This document shows positions 1 to 10,866 of a stretch of DNA of 64,000 nt, one piece after another. The notes under the pieces were generated by a model, which was given only the letters and a program-made list of their open reading frames with translations, ran no database searches and had not been told where the DNA came from. Each line of letters opens with the position of its first letter. Positions within the stretch are counted from its first letter, which is position 1. The position numbers and the translations under genes were made by a program. Location: contig JAYESD010000008.1 in the NCBI GenBank assembly GCA_036927565.1, forward strand, positions 22,648,100 to 22,712,099. Reading direction: 5' to 3'. Origin of the DNA: Tuctoria greenei (Eukaryota; Streptophyta; Magnoliopsida; Poales; Poaceae).

Positions 1-170
1 AATTTGTGTTTGGCTTCTTGCATTGTCTCTATGACTCTCAACTGTTGTTCCAAATCGTAAGGATCTGGAGAACCTTTGTTGAGCTCATTGGCTTCTTAGG
101 ACCAACAATTTGCACAACTGACATGTCCACAGTGTCGTTCGTTGATTTTCTGCATGTGAACCCCATTAGG
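1..170. other. Edge sequence before the 70-bp array
   Basis: No convincing ORF. Positions 171-190 (gccccttggtagatgtgg) resemble 48439-48460 of the intact Tat element, so this edge probably belongs to the downstream spacer or antisense-gene end of the decayed element. I see no homology to the antisense protein itself. Confidence 0.4.
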
Positions 171-1048
171 GGCCCCTTGGTAGATGTGGTTAGTTGGCTA
201 CCCACATCTACCACTTGACCGCAAAATGTCTTGGACTGGCCCCCAATGGAGTGGGGGAGTTTTGGGGTGTCGTAGCGCCACCATCTGCCGGAGTTGGATG
301 CTCCGGTGTCGTCCACCATCTCCGTGTAGATGTTGACGGCAGGCCCCTTGGGAGGTCTCGGAGTTGTATGCTCTGGTGTCCTCTGTCATCTTCGTAGAGT
401 CGTCGACGATAGGCCCCTTGTGAGGTGCTAGAGATGAATGCTCCAGCGTCATCTGGCATCGTCATAAAGTCGTCGACGGCAGGCCCCTTGGGCGGTGCCG
501 GAGTTGTATGCTCTGGTGTCCCCTGTCACCGCCATAGATTCGTCGATGGTAGGCCCCTTGGGAGGTGCGAGAGCTGGATGCTCCGGCGTCATCCGCCATC
601 ATCATAAAGTCGTCGACGCCAAGCCTCTTGGGAGGTGCTGGAGCTGGATGCTCTAGCGTCGTCCACCATTTCCGTCTAGGCGTCGACGGTAGGCCCCTTG
701 GGAGGTGCCGGAGCTGGATGCCCCAGCGTCGTCCACCATCTCCGTGTAGACGTCGATGGCAGGCCCCTTGGGAGGTGTCGGAGCTATATGCTTCGGCGTT
801 GTCCACCATCTCCGTGTAAACGTCGACAGCAGGCCCCTTGGGAGGTGCCAGAGCTGGATGCTCCGGCGTCATCCACCATCTCCGTGTAGACGTCGACGGC
901 GGGCTCCTTGGGAGGTGCCGGAGTTGTATGCTCTGGCGTCGTCCACCATCTCCGTGTAGACGTCGACGGCAGGCCCCTTGGTAGGTGCCGGAGTTGGATG
1001 CTCCGGCGTCGTCCACCATCTCCATGTAGACATCGATGGCAGGCCCCT

Positions 1049-1158
1049 GGTTTATAGGCTATCGCAAGGGAACCTTATTAGCAACAAGAGCGGGGCAGTA
1101 GAGTTTACTCATTTATTCGTGCTTGGTGTTGTCATTGACATTCTGGTACGTTGACGAC
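1049..1158. repeat. Array linker, copy 1
   Basis: About 110 bp beginning CTGGTTTATAGGCTATCG and ending at GTACGTTGACGACAGG interrupts the 70-bp array. Two further copies follow at 1937-2044 and 2266-2372. Copy 1 to copy 2 is 887 bp (linker plus 11 units). Confidence 0.9.
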
Positions 1159-1936
1159 AGGCCACTTGGGAGGCGCTGGAGCTGGATGTTCCGGCGTCAT
1201 CCACCATCTCCTTGTAGACGTCGACGGCAGGCCCCTTGGGAGGTCTCAAAGTTGTATGCTCCAACGTCATCCACCATCTCCATGTAGACGTCGACGGCAG
1301 GCCCCTTGGGAGGTGCCGGAGCTGGATGCTCTGGCGTCGTCCACCATCTCCATGTAGACGTCGACGGCAGGCCCCTTGGGAGGTGCCAGAGCTGGATGCT
1401 CCAGTGACGTCCACCATCTCCGTGTAGACGTCAACTCTAGGCCCCTTGGGAGGTGCCCAAGCTGGATGCTCCAGCGTCGTCCACCATCTCCGTGTAGACG
1501 TCGACGCCAGGCCCCTTGGGAGGTGCCAGAGCTGGATGCTCCGGCATCGTCCACCATCTCCGTGTACATGTCGACGGCATGCCCCTTGGGAGGTGTCGGA
1601 GTTGGATGCTCTGGCGTCGTCCACCATCTCCGTGTATACATCGACGGCAGGCCCCTTGGGAGGTGCCGGAGCTGGATGCTCCGGCGTCGTCCACCATCTC
1701 CGTGTAGACGTCGATGGCAGGCCCCTTGGGAGGTTCCGAAGCTGGATGCTCCGACGTCGTCCACCATCTCCATGTAGACGTCGACGGCAGGCCCCTTGGG
1801 AGGTGCGGGAGTTGGATGCCCCAACGTCGTCCACCATCTCCGTGTAGATATCGACGGTAGGCCCCTTCGGAGGTGCCAGAGCTGGATGCTCCGGCGTCGT
1901 CCACCATCTCCGTTTAGACGTCGACAACAGGCCCCT

Positions 1937-2044
1937 GGTTTACAGGCTATCACAAGGGAACCTTATTAGCAACAAGAGTGGGGTAGTAGAGTTTACTCAT
2001 TTATCCGCGCTTGGTGTTGTCATTGACGTTCTGGTACATCGATG
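1937..2044. repeat. Array linker, copy 2
   Basis: Near-identical to copy 1 (GGTTTACAGGCTATCACAAG start, AACAAGAG, TTTACTCATTTAT). It is 330 bp from copy 3, which is a linker plus three 70-bp units, so the array has a higher-order structure with block sizes that change by whole units. Confidence 0.9.
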
Positions 2045-2265
2045 GCAGGCCCCTTGGGAGGTGCTGAAGCTGGATGTTCCGGTGTCGTCCACCATCTCTG
2101 TGTAGACATCGACGGCAGGCCCCTTGGGAGGTGTCGGAGCTAGATGCTCCGGCATCGTCCACCATCTCCATGTAGACGTCGACGGCAGGTCCCTAAGGAG
2201 GTGCCGAAGCTAGATGATCCAACGTCGTCCACCATCTCTATGTAGACGTCGACGGCAGGCCCCTG

Positions 2266-2372
2266 GTTTACAAGCTATCACAAGGTAACCTTATTAGCAA
2301 CAAGAGCGGGTCAGTAGAGTTTACTCATTTATCTGTGCTTGGTGCTGTTGTTGATGTTCTGGTACATCGACA
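2266..2372. repeat. Array linker, copy 3
   Basis: Third copy (GGTTTACAAGCTATCACAAG start). It is followed by only two degenerate 70-bp units before the array ends near 2480. Confidence 0.9.
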
Positions 2373-2480
2373 GCAGGCCCCTTAGGAGGTGCCAGAGTTG
2401 GATCTTCCAGGTCGTCCACCATCTCCGTGCAGACGTCGACGGCAGTCCCCTTGGGAGGTGCCGGAGCTGGATGTTCTGAC

Positions 2481-3329
2481 GTTTGTCCTGCATATAGGAA
2501 GAGGGGGTGGCTAGCCTTGTTCGTCGGTTATACCTGTTCCTCTCCCTAGCTTTGCCATGCCTTAGAGTCCTGACCTGACGTATGGGGCTTGGGTAATTTG
2601 ATGCATTGGTGCTCCGTGGCCCGACTCCTATCGTCCTTAGGGTGTGAGCTCTCTGGTTCCAGTACTCAGCTCTAGCGCTGGGAGGCAGGGTGTGTTTGCT
2701 TAGGGTGTAGGACCAAGCTAAGCAACTTGCACCCCCTGGACCTCCTTCTTGGCATAGACCTTTCCTAGGGGAACCTTTTGGCACCACGGGTCTCTAATGA
2801 TGAGAGCAGCCGGGCGGACCTTTCACAAACTGCAGGTACCTCAAGTTGGCCCGCCTGTAGCTGGATTGCATGACATTAGCTAGGATGATTTACAGAGTAT
2901 GCAACGGTGAATGTGAAGGTAAACATGGTAAGCGAGGTTATCATGGCATGATCATAAAAATAATGCGTAATTAAATGAGCAAAGTTTTTTAAGAAGCCTT
3001 TAAGTAAAACAATGAATTTCTGATAGGAGTTTGTAGGAGGAGACAGGCTTTTACAAAAGAGGGCAACGGCTTGCCTCCAGGTGATGAGGGAGGCAGGGTG
3101 CATAGGCCTAGGGTCTAGAACCAAGCTAAGTTGACTACGCACTCTAGTCCTGACCCTCCCGACACTCGGTTCTCCTTAGTGCTGCTCCTAAGTCCTACTA
3201 CTCTTTTACAATGTTCTACTAAGCCTAGTATTTACAACAAGGGCGCCCAAAGTTCCATGGGTAGCTGTGATGGTTTGTGGGCAACCTTGCTATCAACAGC
3301 TACTCAGAGGGGTGATGAGCGAGCCATCC
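2481..3329 (-). other. Tat spacer and residual pol start
   Basis: Non-coding spacer of the decayed Tat element. Two copies of a motif CTTAGGGT...ACCAAGCTAAG occur near 2700-2725 and 3100-3130. The intact Tat element has the same doubled motif near 49030 and 49330 in its own pol-downstream spacer. Next to the gag stop (about 3265-3329) the minus strand still matches the first ~30 codons of pol (a PSQLPM-like peptide where the intact element has PSQMPG), so the pol deletion joins this point to the spacer. Confidence 0.65.
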
Positions 3330-5911
3330 CTATTTGCCACCGTGATCGCTCGTCTTGCGAGTGGTCCTAGCAGTGTCGGCGTTGGGTTTGGTAGTTTTGA
3401 CGGAGGTGTTGGTGCTGCCTGGGGGCTGCAGCTGAGGTGCGATGGGTGCTCTACGCTGACGCATGCTTGGCAGAGGTCGACTTGATCCAGCGCCGCCCAG
3501 GACAGGTGTTGGGTCTGCTGTGAGTGCTTGGAGTTGCTCCAAGGCCAGCACTGCAGCAGTGTGATCTCCGCGGATCCTGAGGACGCCAGAGGGGGTTGGC
3601 ATCTTCAGGACAAGGTAGCCATAGTGGGCTACTGCCATGAACTGGTAGAGAGCAGGCCTACCGATGATGGCGTTGAAGGGAGGCTGACATCAGTGACATC
3701 GAGGAGGATGCTCATAGTCATGTAGTTGTCAGGTGTCACGAAGGTCACCCGTAGGTGGATGTTGTCGTATGGGATGATCCTCCCAGGTCCCACCCCCGAA
3801 AATGGGCTCAAGGGGGCAAGCTTGCACACTGGGATCTGCAGCTCGGTTGAGGAGGTTGAGGCCGGCCCCGCCATCTATCAAGACGTAGTGGAGCTTGACG
3901 TTGGCTATGGTGGGGGCGACTAGGAGAGGTAGTACCCCTGCCCCAACCATGTTCTTGGGGTAGTCAGAGGCGTCGAAGCTGATCGGCGTCTCCTTCCAGC
4001 GGTGGGCTGCGCCAGAGTGGGTACGGGGGCTATTGAAGCCACCGCACAATGAAGAGTCTTGACCGTGTTCTGGGATGCGGGATCCCAATACCCTCCGAAT
4101 ATGACATGGAGGGTCTTGCGACGCTTGTTGTCGTTGCTCGCGTCGGAGTCCTCATCTTGGTGGACCACTTTGACGACCCGCTCTTGCTTCTGGTACTCCA
4201 GCTCTTCGTCATTATCGACCTTGGGTTCGACCTTCTGCTTGCCCTCCCGCTGGCGGGTGGGGGCTCTATCAGGGCGTTGCTGAGCCCGCTCTTGATAGCG
4301 TTTGGCACACCTTTTTATCTCCCGGCACTTGCTCGCGGTGTGTTCTCGAGTCTTGTGCATCAGGCAAGGCTTGACGTCTTCATCAGCGGCTAGTGGCTGA
4401 CGAGGACGCTTCTCCGGGCGTGGCGTCTTGCCTCCTCCGGTTGCGGTTGCTGCTGCGACAAGAGATCCGTGCAGCGGCTTGTTCTGGCTACCACCCTGGT
4501 TCTTGTTCCTCTTTTTGCCGCTACCAGGGGTAGTGGCTCCTTTTCCGGTCTGGCCAGCCCCGCTCGCTCTGGGGGTGAACTGAGCGTGCCAGTCGCGGCC
4601 TTTTGTCGCTCTGGCACACCGATCCGCGATGGAGAAGAGCTCGGAGACGTCTTGCACGTTGTGCGTAGCTAGCTTCTCGAGCATCTTGCAATCTCGCACT
4701 CCCTGGCGAAATGCCACAACGACAGAGGCATTTGGAATGTTGGGAATGGAGTTGCGTACCTGGGAGAAATGTTGGATGAATGACCGCAGCATCTCTTTGG
4801 GTTGCTGTCACACGGCGTGGAGGTTGAGCTCGGTGTCGGGGCGCGTGTAGGAGCTGCCGAAGTTCGCCGTGAACTGCCAGCATAGCTCATACCAAGAGGT
4901 TATAGACCCCTCGGGAAGGTTCATCAGCCATGAGCGGGCTGACCCAGTCAGGGCAATTGGGAAGTAGTTCGCCAGGGTGGTCTCATCTGCTCCCACAGCA
5001 AGGAGCATCGTGGTTTATATCTGCAGGAACTCCGCCGGATTGATGCTTCCGTCGAACCTCTCCGGGATATGTGGCCAGAACTTGTGCGGCCACATCGCGG
5101 AGCGGAGGTGCGGGGCCAACGCCGCGCAGCCTCCGACGGGCTTCGTCGGAGAGGCATATGGGACAGCATACCCCGCGGGGGTCTGCTGCCCGACGTGCGA
5201 CACTTGTTGGACCTGCTGCTGTGGCACTTGTTGTGCCATGCGCTGTTGCAACGATACTGGCTGTGCCAAGTATTATTGTTGTACACCCTATTGCACCGAG
5301 TACTACAGGGGGGTTGTCGAACTGACATGCTCCTGATCAGGTGGCGGAGGGTTTACCTGTGGCGCACCTTGGACGGAAGATGCCTCGTGAACAAGGCATT
5401 GAGTGCCATATTCGGCGTCGAGGTTGTGCCGCCTTTCCCGCTGCCGCTCGATGATGATGTGGCAGTCCATGTGAGCTTGACAACGGTCAAGCTCGGCCCT
5501 GAGGTCCTCCGTGGAGAGCTGGCCAACGCTCGTAGGCTTGGAGGAGCGGGAGTTGGCAGTGTGATGGTCAATGGGCGGTGTACGCGACAGCGACACGAGG
5601 CGCCTTCCCATGTTGGGGGATTTGATGGCTGTGACGACGAGGTGGTCGATGTCTTGGACCCACTGTTGATCCACTGCCTGAGAGGCGTTCAGCGACAGTG
5701 GGTGGTGGAGGAGAGCTCTGGCTGCCGCCAAAGCGTTCTCTGGGCTCACTGTTGGGGGAGCCGACTGAGTCGAGGCGTGTCCCGACGTGCTACCTTGGCC
5801 AGTCGTACCTGCACGGGGGCGAGACGGACCAGAGAGAGCTGCCCGAGCGACGGATCTGGTTATCGGGCGACAGCCTCAGAAACCTCCTTCCACGGGCCTG
5901 ATGAACACCAT
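3330..5911 (-). pseudogene. gag: Broken gag-protease of Tat Gypsy
   Basis: Homologue of the intact gag-protease at 53079-55496. Recognisable blocks in order: an N-terminal helical segment near 5300-5750 (motif LRAELDR), the gag core near 4800-5060 (PERFDGSINPAEFLQI, SARSW, QFTANFGSSYTRP) continuing at 4660-4790 (SFIQHFSQVRN, FRQGVRD), a basic linker, and the aspartic protease near 3830-3960 (VLIDGGAGLNL). The C-terminal AHYGYLVLKMPTP block is at about 3590-3635. The likely start is the ATG at 5911-5909, in frame with the gag core. The reading frame is lost through in-frame stops between 5270 and 5300 and near 5010, a frameshift near 4090 and further shifts inside the protease. It ends at AAA-TAG at 3330-3332, the same site as the stop in the intact element. 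Confidence 0.85.
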
Positions 5912-5954
5912 GGTGGTGAAAGCGCTACCACTTTTTTTAGGGAAAAAGGCCCTT

Positions 5955-5968
5955 CCTGGCACGCCAAA
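5955..5968 (-). promoter_or_regulatory. Primer-binding-site-like sequence
   Basis: CCTGGCACGCCAAA abuts the LTR start and differs by two bases from the equivalent CCTGGCGCGCCAAC of the intact Tat element (55521-55534). Read on the minus strand it sits directly after the 5' LTR, as a tRNA primer site does. Confidence 0.65.
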
Positions 5969-7051
5969 TGTCGAATGGTCAATGCGAAACTTCCCCCGGA
6001 TCTGCTAAGGTGCAGCCCACGGAGGTTCTTGTTTGGTGGGGCTTAGGCCTCAAACTAGTGTTCTAGCGGAAGAGTATAAGACAGTTGTTTTTATGTGGTT
6101 TGGGCCGCAAGGAGCGTAACACCCTACTCCAATGTGGATTGTATTGCTTGGTGAGTGTGTATGCGTATGTGTATGTATCAGGGATTCTGAGTCCGGTCCT
6201 TATATCGGTGGTCGTCCAGGCCTTTTATAGTCAAGGTCGGACGCCTAACAAGTGGGGTCCCGGGCCCGACAAGTGGTCCTGGGGCGATCTTATCCTAAAG
6301 ATCTAAGGCTTCTTCTGTAAGCATGCTCTGACCACGGACTTGAGGACTCGCCGTCTTGCCGCCCGGGTCGTCAATAGCCCATGCACCGTTGCTAACATTG
6401 ACAGGGAATGTCTCATCCAACTGTCTTTGATGTTGTAAGCTACCCACTTGGCAGAGTTGGATAGGCATGCGGTGGCTTCATTGTGATGCGATTAGTCGCA
6501 GCAGTACCTGACATTAGGCGTGCACCGCACCATGCGTCTGGGGAAGCTGTGTATCTTCAAGGCTTGACGGAGACAAGGAGTACCACCCTCTTAACTTCCT
6601 CACTATCCGCTCAGCGCAAGTGGACTGACTATGCGGCCGTTGGGGAGCTTCCTGCCATGGTGGAGGCCACGCCCGTCTTGCGGGCCATGTGGCAGCTCGG
6701 GAGCTCACCTCCGAGGGGGAGGCCAGATCTCGCCCCATCTTGGGTGTTTGTCTCCGTGGGGAAGGTCGGGTCTTGACTTCGTGTGCCACGTGGTAGCTTG
6801 GGATCTCACCTTCGCGGAGGAGGTCGGGTCTCGTCCCGCTGGACACGTGGCTGTCTGGGAGCTTGTCGTCGAGGTGGAGCTGAGTGCCTCCTTCCGGATG
6901 TCTTGTGGGCACCCTGGACCTCCCATCTCAGGTTGGCGGGTCCGGGTCTCTTGGACACGTGGCGCCTTCAGATCCTGTCCCTGCTGGGAGGCGAGATACC
7001 TAGACGGTTCTAACCTGTGCGCGAGAGTACCTGATATGTCGAGTACCGATA
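5969..7051 (-). repeat. 5' LTR of decayed Tat element
   Basis: Starts TGTCGAATGG next to the primer site and ends near GTACCGATA at 7051, matching the LTR ends TGTCGA...TACCGACA of the other two Tat LTRs in the window. It contains the shared blocks GGTTTGGGCCGC, TACTCCA and the minus-strand TATA box. G-box cores CACGTG occur at 6787, 6844 and 6956, about 56 bp or twice that apart. The outer end is decayed (CA to TA), so the boundary is approximate. Confidence 0.75.
6222..6233 (-). promoter_or_regulatory. TATA box of decayed Tat LTR
   Basis: CCTTTTATAGTC reads GACTATAAAAGG on the minus strand. The same site is found in the solo LTR (near 13122) and in both LTRs of the intact Tat element (43700-43706 and 55796-55802). 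Confidence 0.7.
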
Positions 7052-7452
7052 CGCGTGTTTTGAATGCATGATTGGGCATGTCATGTCGCTCTTTACTCCC
7101 ACGACCTACCACCCAGAGCGATCCGTTTGAACATTTGGCAGCACCGGAACCCGCCTCTGCGGAGGAGGCCGGATCTCGAGCTGCAGGCCACGTGGTGGTG
7201 CCGGATCCTACCTCTCAGGAGAGGCAGGGTCCGAACTTGCTAGACACGAGGCGTCTCCGGAGCTCGCCTCTGCGGGGAGGCAAGTTCCAAAGCTGAGAGG
7301 CACATGGTGGTGTCGGAGCCCGCTCCTGAGGAGTTGCGGAGTTCGGACTCGCTCGACACGCGACACCTTTGGAGCCTGCCTCTAGGGGAAGGAAGGGTCC
7401 TTAGGCACTTTTAGCTTGTGCGCGAGGTACCTGGTATGCAGGATACTGATAC
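7052..7452 (-). repeat. Duplicated Tat LTR U3-like segment
   Basis: About 400 bp that repeats the U3 style of the adjacent LTR: CACGTGGTGGTGCCGG, CTCCGGAGCTCGCCTC, and a second end-like sequence GTACCTGGTATGCAGGATACTGATACA at 7428-7452 mirroring the one at 7028-7051. Either the LTR extends to 7452 with an internal duplication or a second LTR fragment lies here. Confidence 0.55.
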
Positions 7453-8318
7453 ATACAAGGCTTGAATCACTTTTATATTTTTTATAAAAAAAATACTCAA
7501 ATTAAAAATGGAATCGAGTCATTGATTGAGAATACAATTCTCTAGTGTTGCTATCCAATCAGCCAACAAGGCTCTGTCAAAAATCAGGAGAAGCGGCTAT
7601 AAATCCAATGGAAGCTAAAATAAATTTTTCGTTACTCGACATAACTCAAATCAACTAAAGCAAGGTAATTTTTAAATTTGGCATTTATTCAGGGAAAATA
7701 AAATTCCACCTAGGATACAATGTCTAATAGGAGGCAATAAAATAATTGGACCAGAATAATTGCATTGTTTGTAGCTTGTTTAATTAAAACGATGGATAAA
7801 AAGGAGAAAAATCATAATTAAAATGTTTTCAAGGCAAATTCAATTCGCTTCACCAAATTGAATTTTCCGTTGGGTAGGACCACTCTGAAAATTTTCACTA
7901 TTTTTTAGACATCTAAGTATTTATTTACGAATTTACCAAAACTATAAATTTAAGGAATCAAGGAAAAGGGAAGGCCCTGCTGAACCACCTGTCAGCCACT
8001 CATTTCTGTTACCGCCTCCTTCCTTCATTTTCTCTCTGCTTGTTTTCCAGTCATAGCAATGGTGCCTGGCCCCCAGCGAGCAGAGATCTCTCGCCACGCC
8101 ACGCCAACCATCCCAACCGACCGACTGCAGCAGAAGTAAAGCGGGCGCTGCTTGCTTGTTGTGCGCACCACTTTCTTCTCCTCTGACTTCACTTCTTTCA
8201 CCTTGAGCTGAACCAGCAGAGGCGCTTCGTCACTGCCGAGAGAAGGAGCTCGTCACCCACACCAGCGCCGCCACCTTCACTCGGCCAAGCACGCAAGCAG
8301 ACCGGCGCAGGAATGCAT
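7453..8318. other. Unassigned: AT-rich then GC-rich DNA
   Basis: No ORF of note. The first 500 bp are AT-rich; from about 7970 the base composition turns GC-rich with pyrimidine tracts, similar in style to the promoter-leader part of the long-LTR elements. I cannot assign it. Confidence 0.3.
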
Positions 8319-10080
8319 TGTAACACTCCAAATTTTAACATAATCAAAATTTGAATTTAAAATAATTTAAGCATTTAGAATTTAAACAAGAAAGTAAATA
8401 AAAATAAGGTATGGTGTGAACTATCTTGTGATTTGATGCATAGATGAGTGTTTCTAGTGATTAAAATTTAAATTTAGAAAAGAAACATATTAACAGTGGT
8501 TTGAATTCAAGTTTGAATTAAAAGAGGAATAAAATAAATGAATTTGAATGAAAGAAACTAGTCTTTGGGCCTAAACTTAAACCTCACCTGTAGCCCTCAT
8601 CCCTTTTCTCAGCCCAACCCAGAACCCACATCACGTTGGCCCAGCCCACCACACCAGCACGTTTGTCTTATTCGTCACTCTCACTGTGCAGCGGGCCCCG
8701 CTAGTCAGCCAGCCCCCTCCTCTTTTGTCTTTACTCCTCTCTCGCTGCAGCAATGGCACACGCATCAGCCTCACCCCTCACCGCAGCCCACCTACCCGGC
8801 CGGCCCATCCGCACTCCACCGCTCCCTTTGTCTCTCGTCCCCTGCCACCGGCCAGCGGGCCCCACATGTCGGCTTTTCCTTCCCCCGCCCCTCTCTCCCT
8901 CTCTCTCTCTCGCGTGAGCACGCCATGGCGCGGACGCCGAGATCGGACTCTAGCCCCCGAAATATCTGGCCCTATCTTCTTGCGCCCCACGAATCCTCGC
9001 CCCTATAAATCCCCCTTCCAACCCTAGCGCGCCCTCCTGCTTCCGCAAATCGCGCCTCGTGCAGCCGCCGCTATGCGCACCTCCACCTGCAAAGCCACCC
9101 TCGCCCCACGTATCGCCTTGATCCGTCGTTGTTGGCCGCGCTAGCTCTCTCTGCGCTTCTCAGGGGCACGCGATACCTTCCCCGGTCACTCCCCGCTGCG
9201 GATCGACACCGAAACCATGGATCCCGCCATGCTCCGGTGAGTCCCAACGCTGTCGTGGCCGTTCCGGACTTTCTACTCGGTTTCTCCTCAATCTCACACT
9301 TCCATCTCACTCGCAGTGCGCCAGAACGTCTCCCCAACGCGACGTATCCAAGGAAACCAACGTCGAGACACTTCCCCATCGGAGACCGACGGGCATCGCC
9401 GTCTCTCCATGTCGCGCGCATCCACCGTACCTCTTTGGACCGCTCCGACTCCCTCGATGAGCCCACGACGTCCCCCTCTCTCTACGCATGCGTTTAGATG
9501 TGGATTTGGGACCGTGTAGGCGTGGAAACCGCGTGCGCCGGCGAGCTCAGGGCCCTCAACCATGGCAGCGCCGCCGTGCGGCTCTGGGGAGAAGAAGCTC
9601 TTGGCTTCTTTAAACCCTCGGCCGTTAGATCTCGGTATAACATTCCAGATTAGATGAGGCATACCCTTTCGAGTAAATAGAATCTGGTCCACTCGTTTTA
9701 GATGCAATGGTCTAGATTCAATATGGCTTTACCCCTTCGGCTGTTTAGAAGATAACCCCTGGATGTTTTTAAGTATTTACCCGCAGACCCCTGGCTTTAT
9801 GGAAATGACCCTGGACTTTAATAAAATTGGATTTGCATTTATAAATCTATTGAACTTAACACCTAGGCCCCCGCAGAACTAAAAATTGCACACTAGGCAC
9901 CTACAGTAGTGTTGTTTTTACAGTTTTGACCTTGCAGTACTTAGAATATGCATCTAACACCCCTGTAGAGTAATGTCATTAGGGAATTAGCTTTGCTGCA
10001 TGTTGTACTAAATGAAATAATCATGATTCAATGCTTTTCCTAGTGAAATTAGTTGCCCAGCATGCATAAAACACTTGCAT
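8319..10080 (+). repeat. Left LTR, 3'-truncated
   Basis: Begins TGTAACAC and contains AT-rich U3, a CT-rich tract at 8890-8920, a TATA box at 9004 and a GC-rich transcribed leader. The segment around 9590-9720 parallels a segment of the long LTR at 24972-28523 (minus strand). The right boundary is approximate. Confidence 0.6.
9004..9010 (+). promoter_or_regulatory. TATA box in left LTR
   Basis: TATAAAT within CCCTATAAATCCCCC, followed by a GC-rich leader. The position corresponds to the TATA box of the related LTRs near 28024 and 32803 (minus strand). Confidence 0.55.
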
Positions 10081-10866
10081 AGAGATGAGGATAATATATT
10101 TTTCCCTTTTGCCTCGCCTGTGCAGACGAAGATTCGTCTCGACCGACGATGTTTTAAGATCTACTTGAGAAGATCGCTGGAAGCGAGAAGACCGCTTGAA
10201 GATTCATTATATTCACTCGTTTAGATCCTCCTTTTTTAGCGAGTGAAGTTTTTACCTTGCCACAACGAAATTAGTAAATGTTGATTGGTGTTTTGAAAGT
10301 TAATAATATACAAACACATAAAATATGGTTTTTTCTTGTTTAAGGGGGGTAGCCCATCACTAATGAAATCTTAAATTTTGTAACACTCGTTCTTTCCAAA
10401 AGATAATAAAATAAAATATGTATTCACATTTTAAAATGCATTTGATTAACATGCTTTGATTTGGAAACCACACTTAAATTTTTGGCAAACTTGAAAAACT
10501 TAAAATTGAGGAAGAAAGAATAATATTCTAATTTAATGTTATTTAATGTGTGATAATTATAATTCAAACTAACATTTAATTCATATTGTTTTTATAAAAA
10601 TAATTGCAATCTCTAATTGTTTATAATGAAAATCTATGCTTTAATAGAATATTTCTTATAATTATTTTAAACCAATTTTCCATGTTGTATTGCTGCATTG
10701 GTGTGATCCTTTAAATTGTTTATGAATGTTTTGAATATATGTTTGAATAATAAAATTTGAAGTACAACAAGAAATAAATTATTGAGGAAATAGCATAAAA
10801 CATAGTTCTCTCTTTACCCAACACTTCTGAATCTCGGGGCAAGATTCTGTTTAAGGGGGGTAGATT
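10081..10866 (+). other. Internal non-coding region with polypurine tract
   Basis: No ORF. GTTTAAGGGGGGTAGCC at about 10340 and TTTAAGGGGGGTAGATT at 10850-10866 are two polypurine-tract-like sequences; only the second abuts an LTR. GAATCTCG...CAAGATTC at 10829-10847 is an inverted repeat also found before the polypurine tract of the 24972-33301 element. Confidence 0.6.

Larger units (their letters stand above)
171..2480. repeat. 70-bp tandem repeat array, about 25 units
   Basis: GGCCCCTTGGGAGG recurs at about 342, 412, 482, 552, 692, 762, 832 and 972, then 1230, 1300, 1370 and onward to 1860, always 70 bp apart, with two or three further units after each linker. Each unit contains an inverted repeat with arms GCCGGAGC and GCTCCGGC around five bases, then a GTCGTCCACCATCTCC block and a GACGTCGACGG block. 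Unit identity is high (about 85-95% by eye), suggesting recent amplification or homogenisation. Because 70 is not a multiple of 3 and the unit lacks stops, long ORFs open in several frames on both strands. I regard these as artefacts. The array lies where the intact Tat element has only a few hairpins, in the spacer downstream of pol. Confidence 0.95.
1..7051 (-). mobile_element. Decayed Tat-lineage Gypsy retrotransposon, 3' end outside window
   Basis: Read on the minus strand, this stretch has the order 5' LTR (5969-7051), primer-site-like sequence, broken gag-protease (5911-3330), a residual start of pol, then a spacer made of 70-bp repeats (2480-171). The order and many short stretches match the intact Tat element at 43439-56383, including gag and protease motifs, the LTR start TGTCGA, and the motif GAACCAGGCTAAG-like in the spacer. 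RT, RNase H and integrase are missing: homology stops about 30 codons after the gag-protease stop and the spacer begins. It would therefore be non-autonomous even without its frameshifts. The other LTR must lie left of the window. The lineage call rests on comparison within this window and on general knowledge of grass Tat elements. Confidence 0.8.

Noticed and set aside
1109..1927. 272-codon and other long ORFs in the 70-bp array
   Set aside because: All frames are open because the unit lacks stops and shifts frame each repeat; no domain and no start context.
171..2480. CRISPR-like array
   Set aside because: Units are contiguous 70-bp repeats without unique spacers, in a plant retrotransposon spacer.
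5069..6046. 325-codon plus-strand ORF
   Set aside because: Opposite strand of the decayed gag; gag motifs are on the minus strand.
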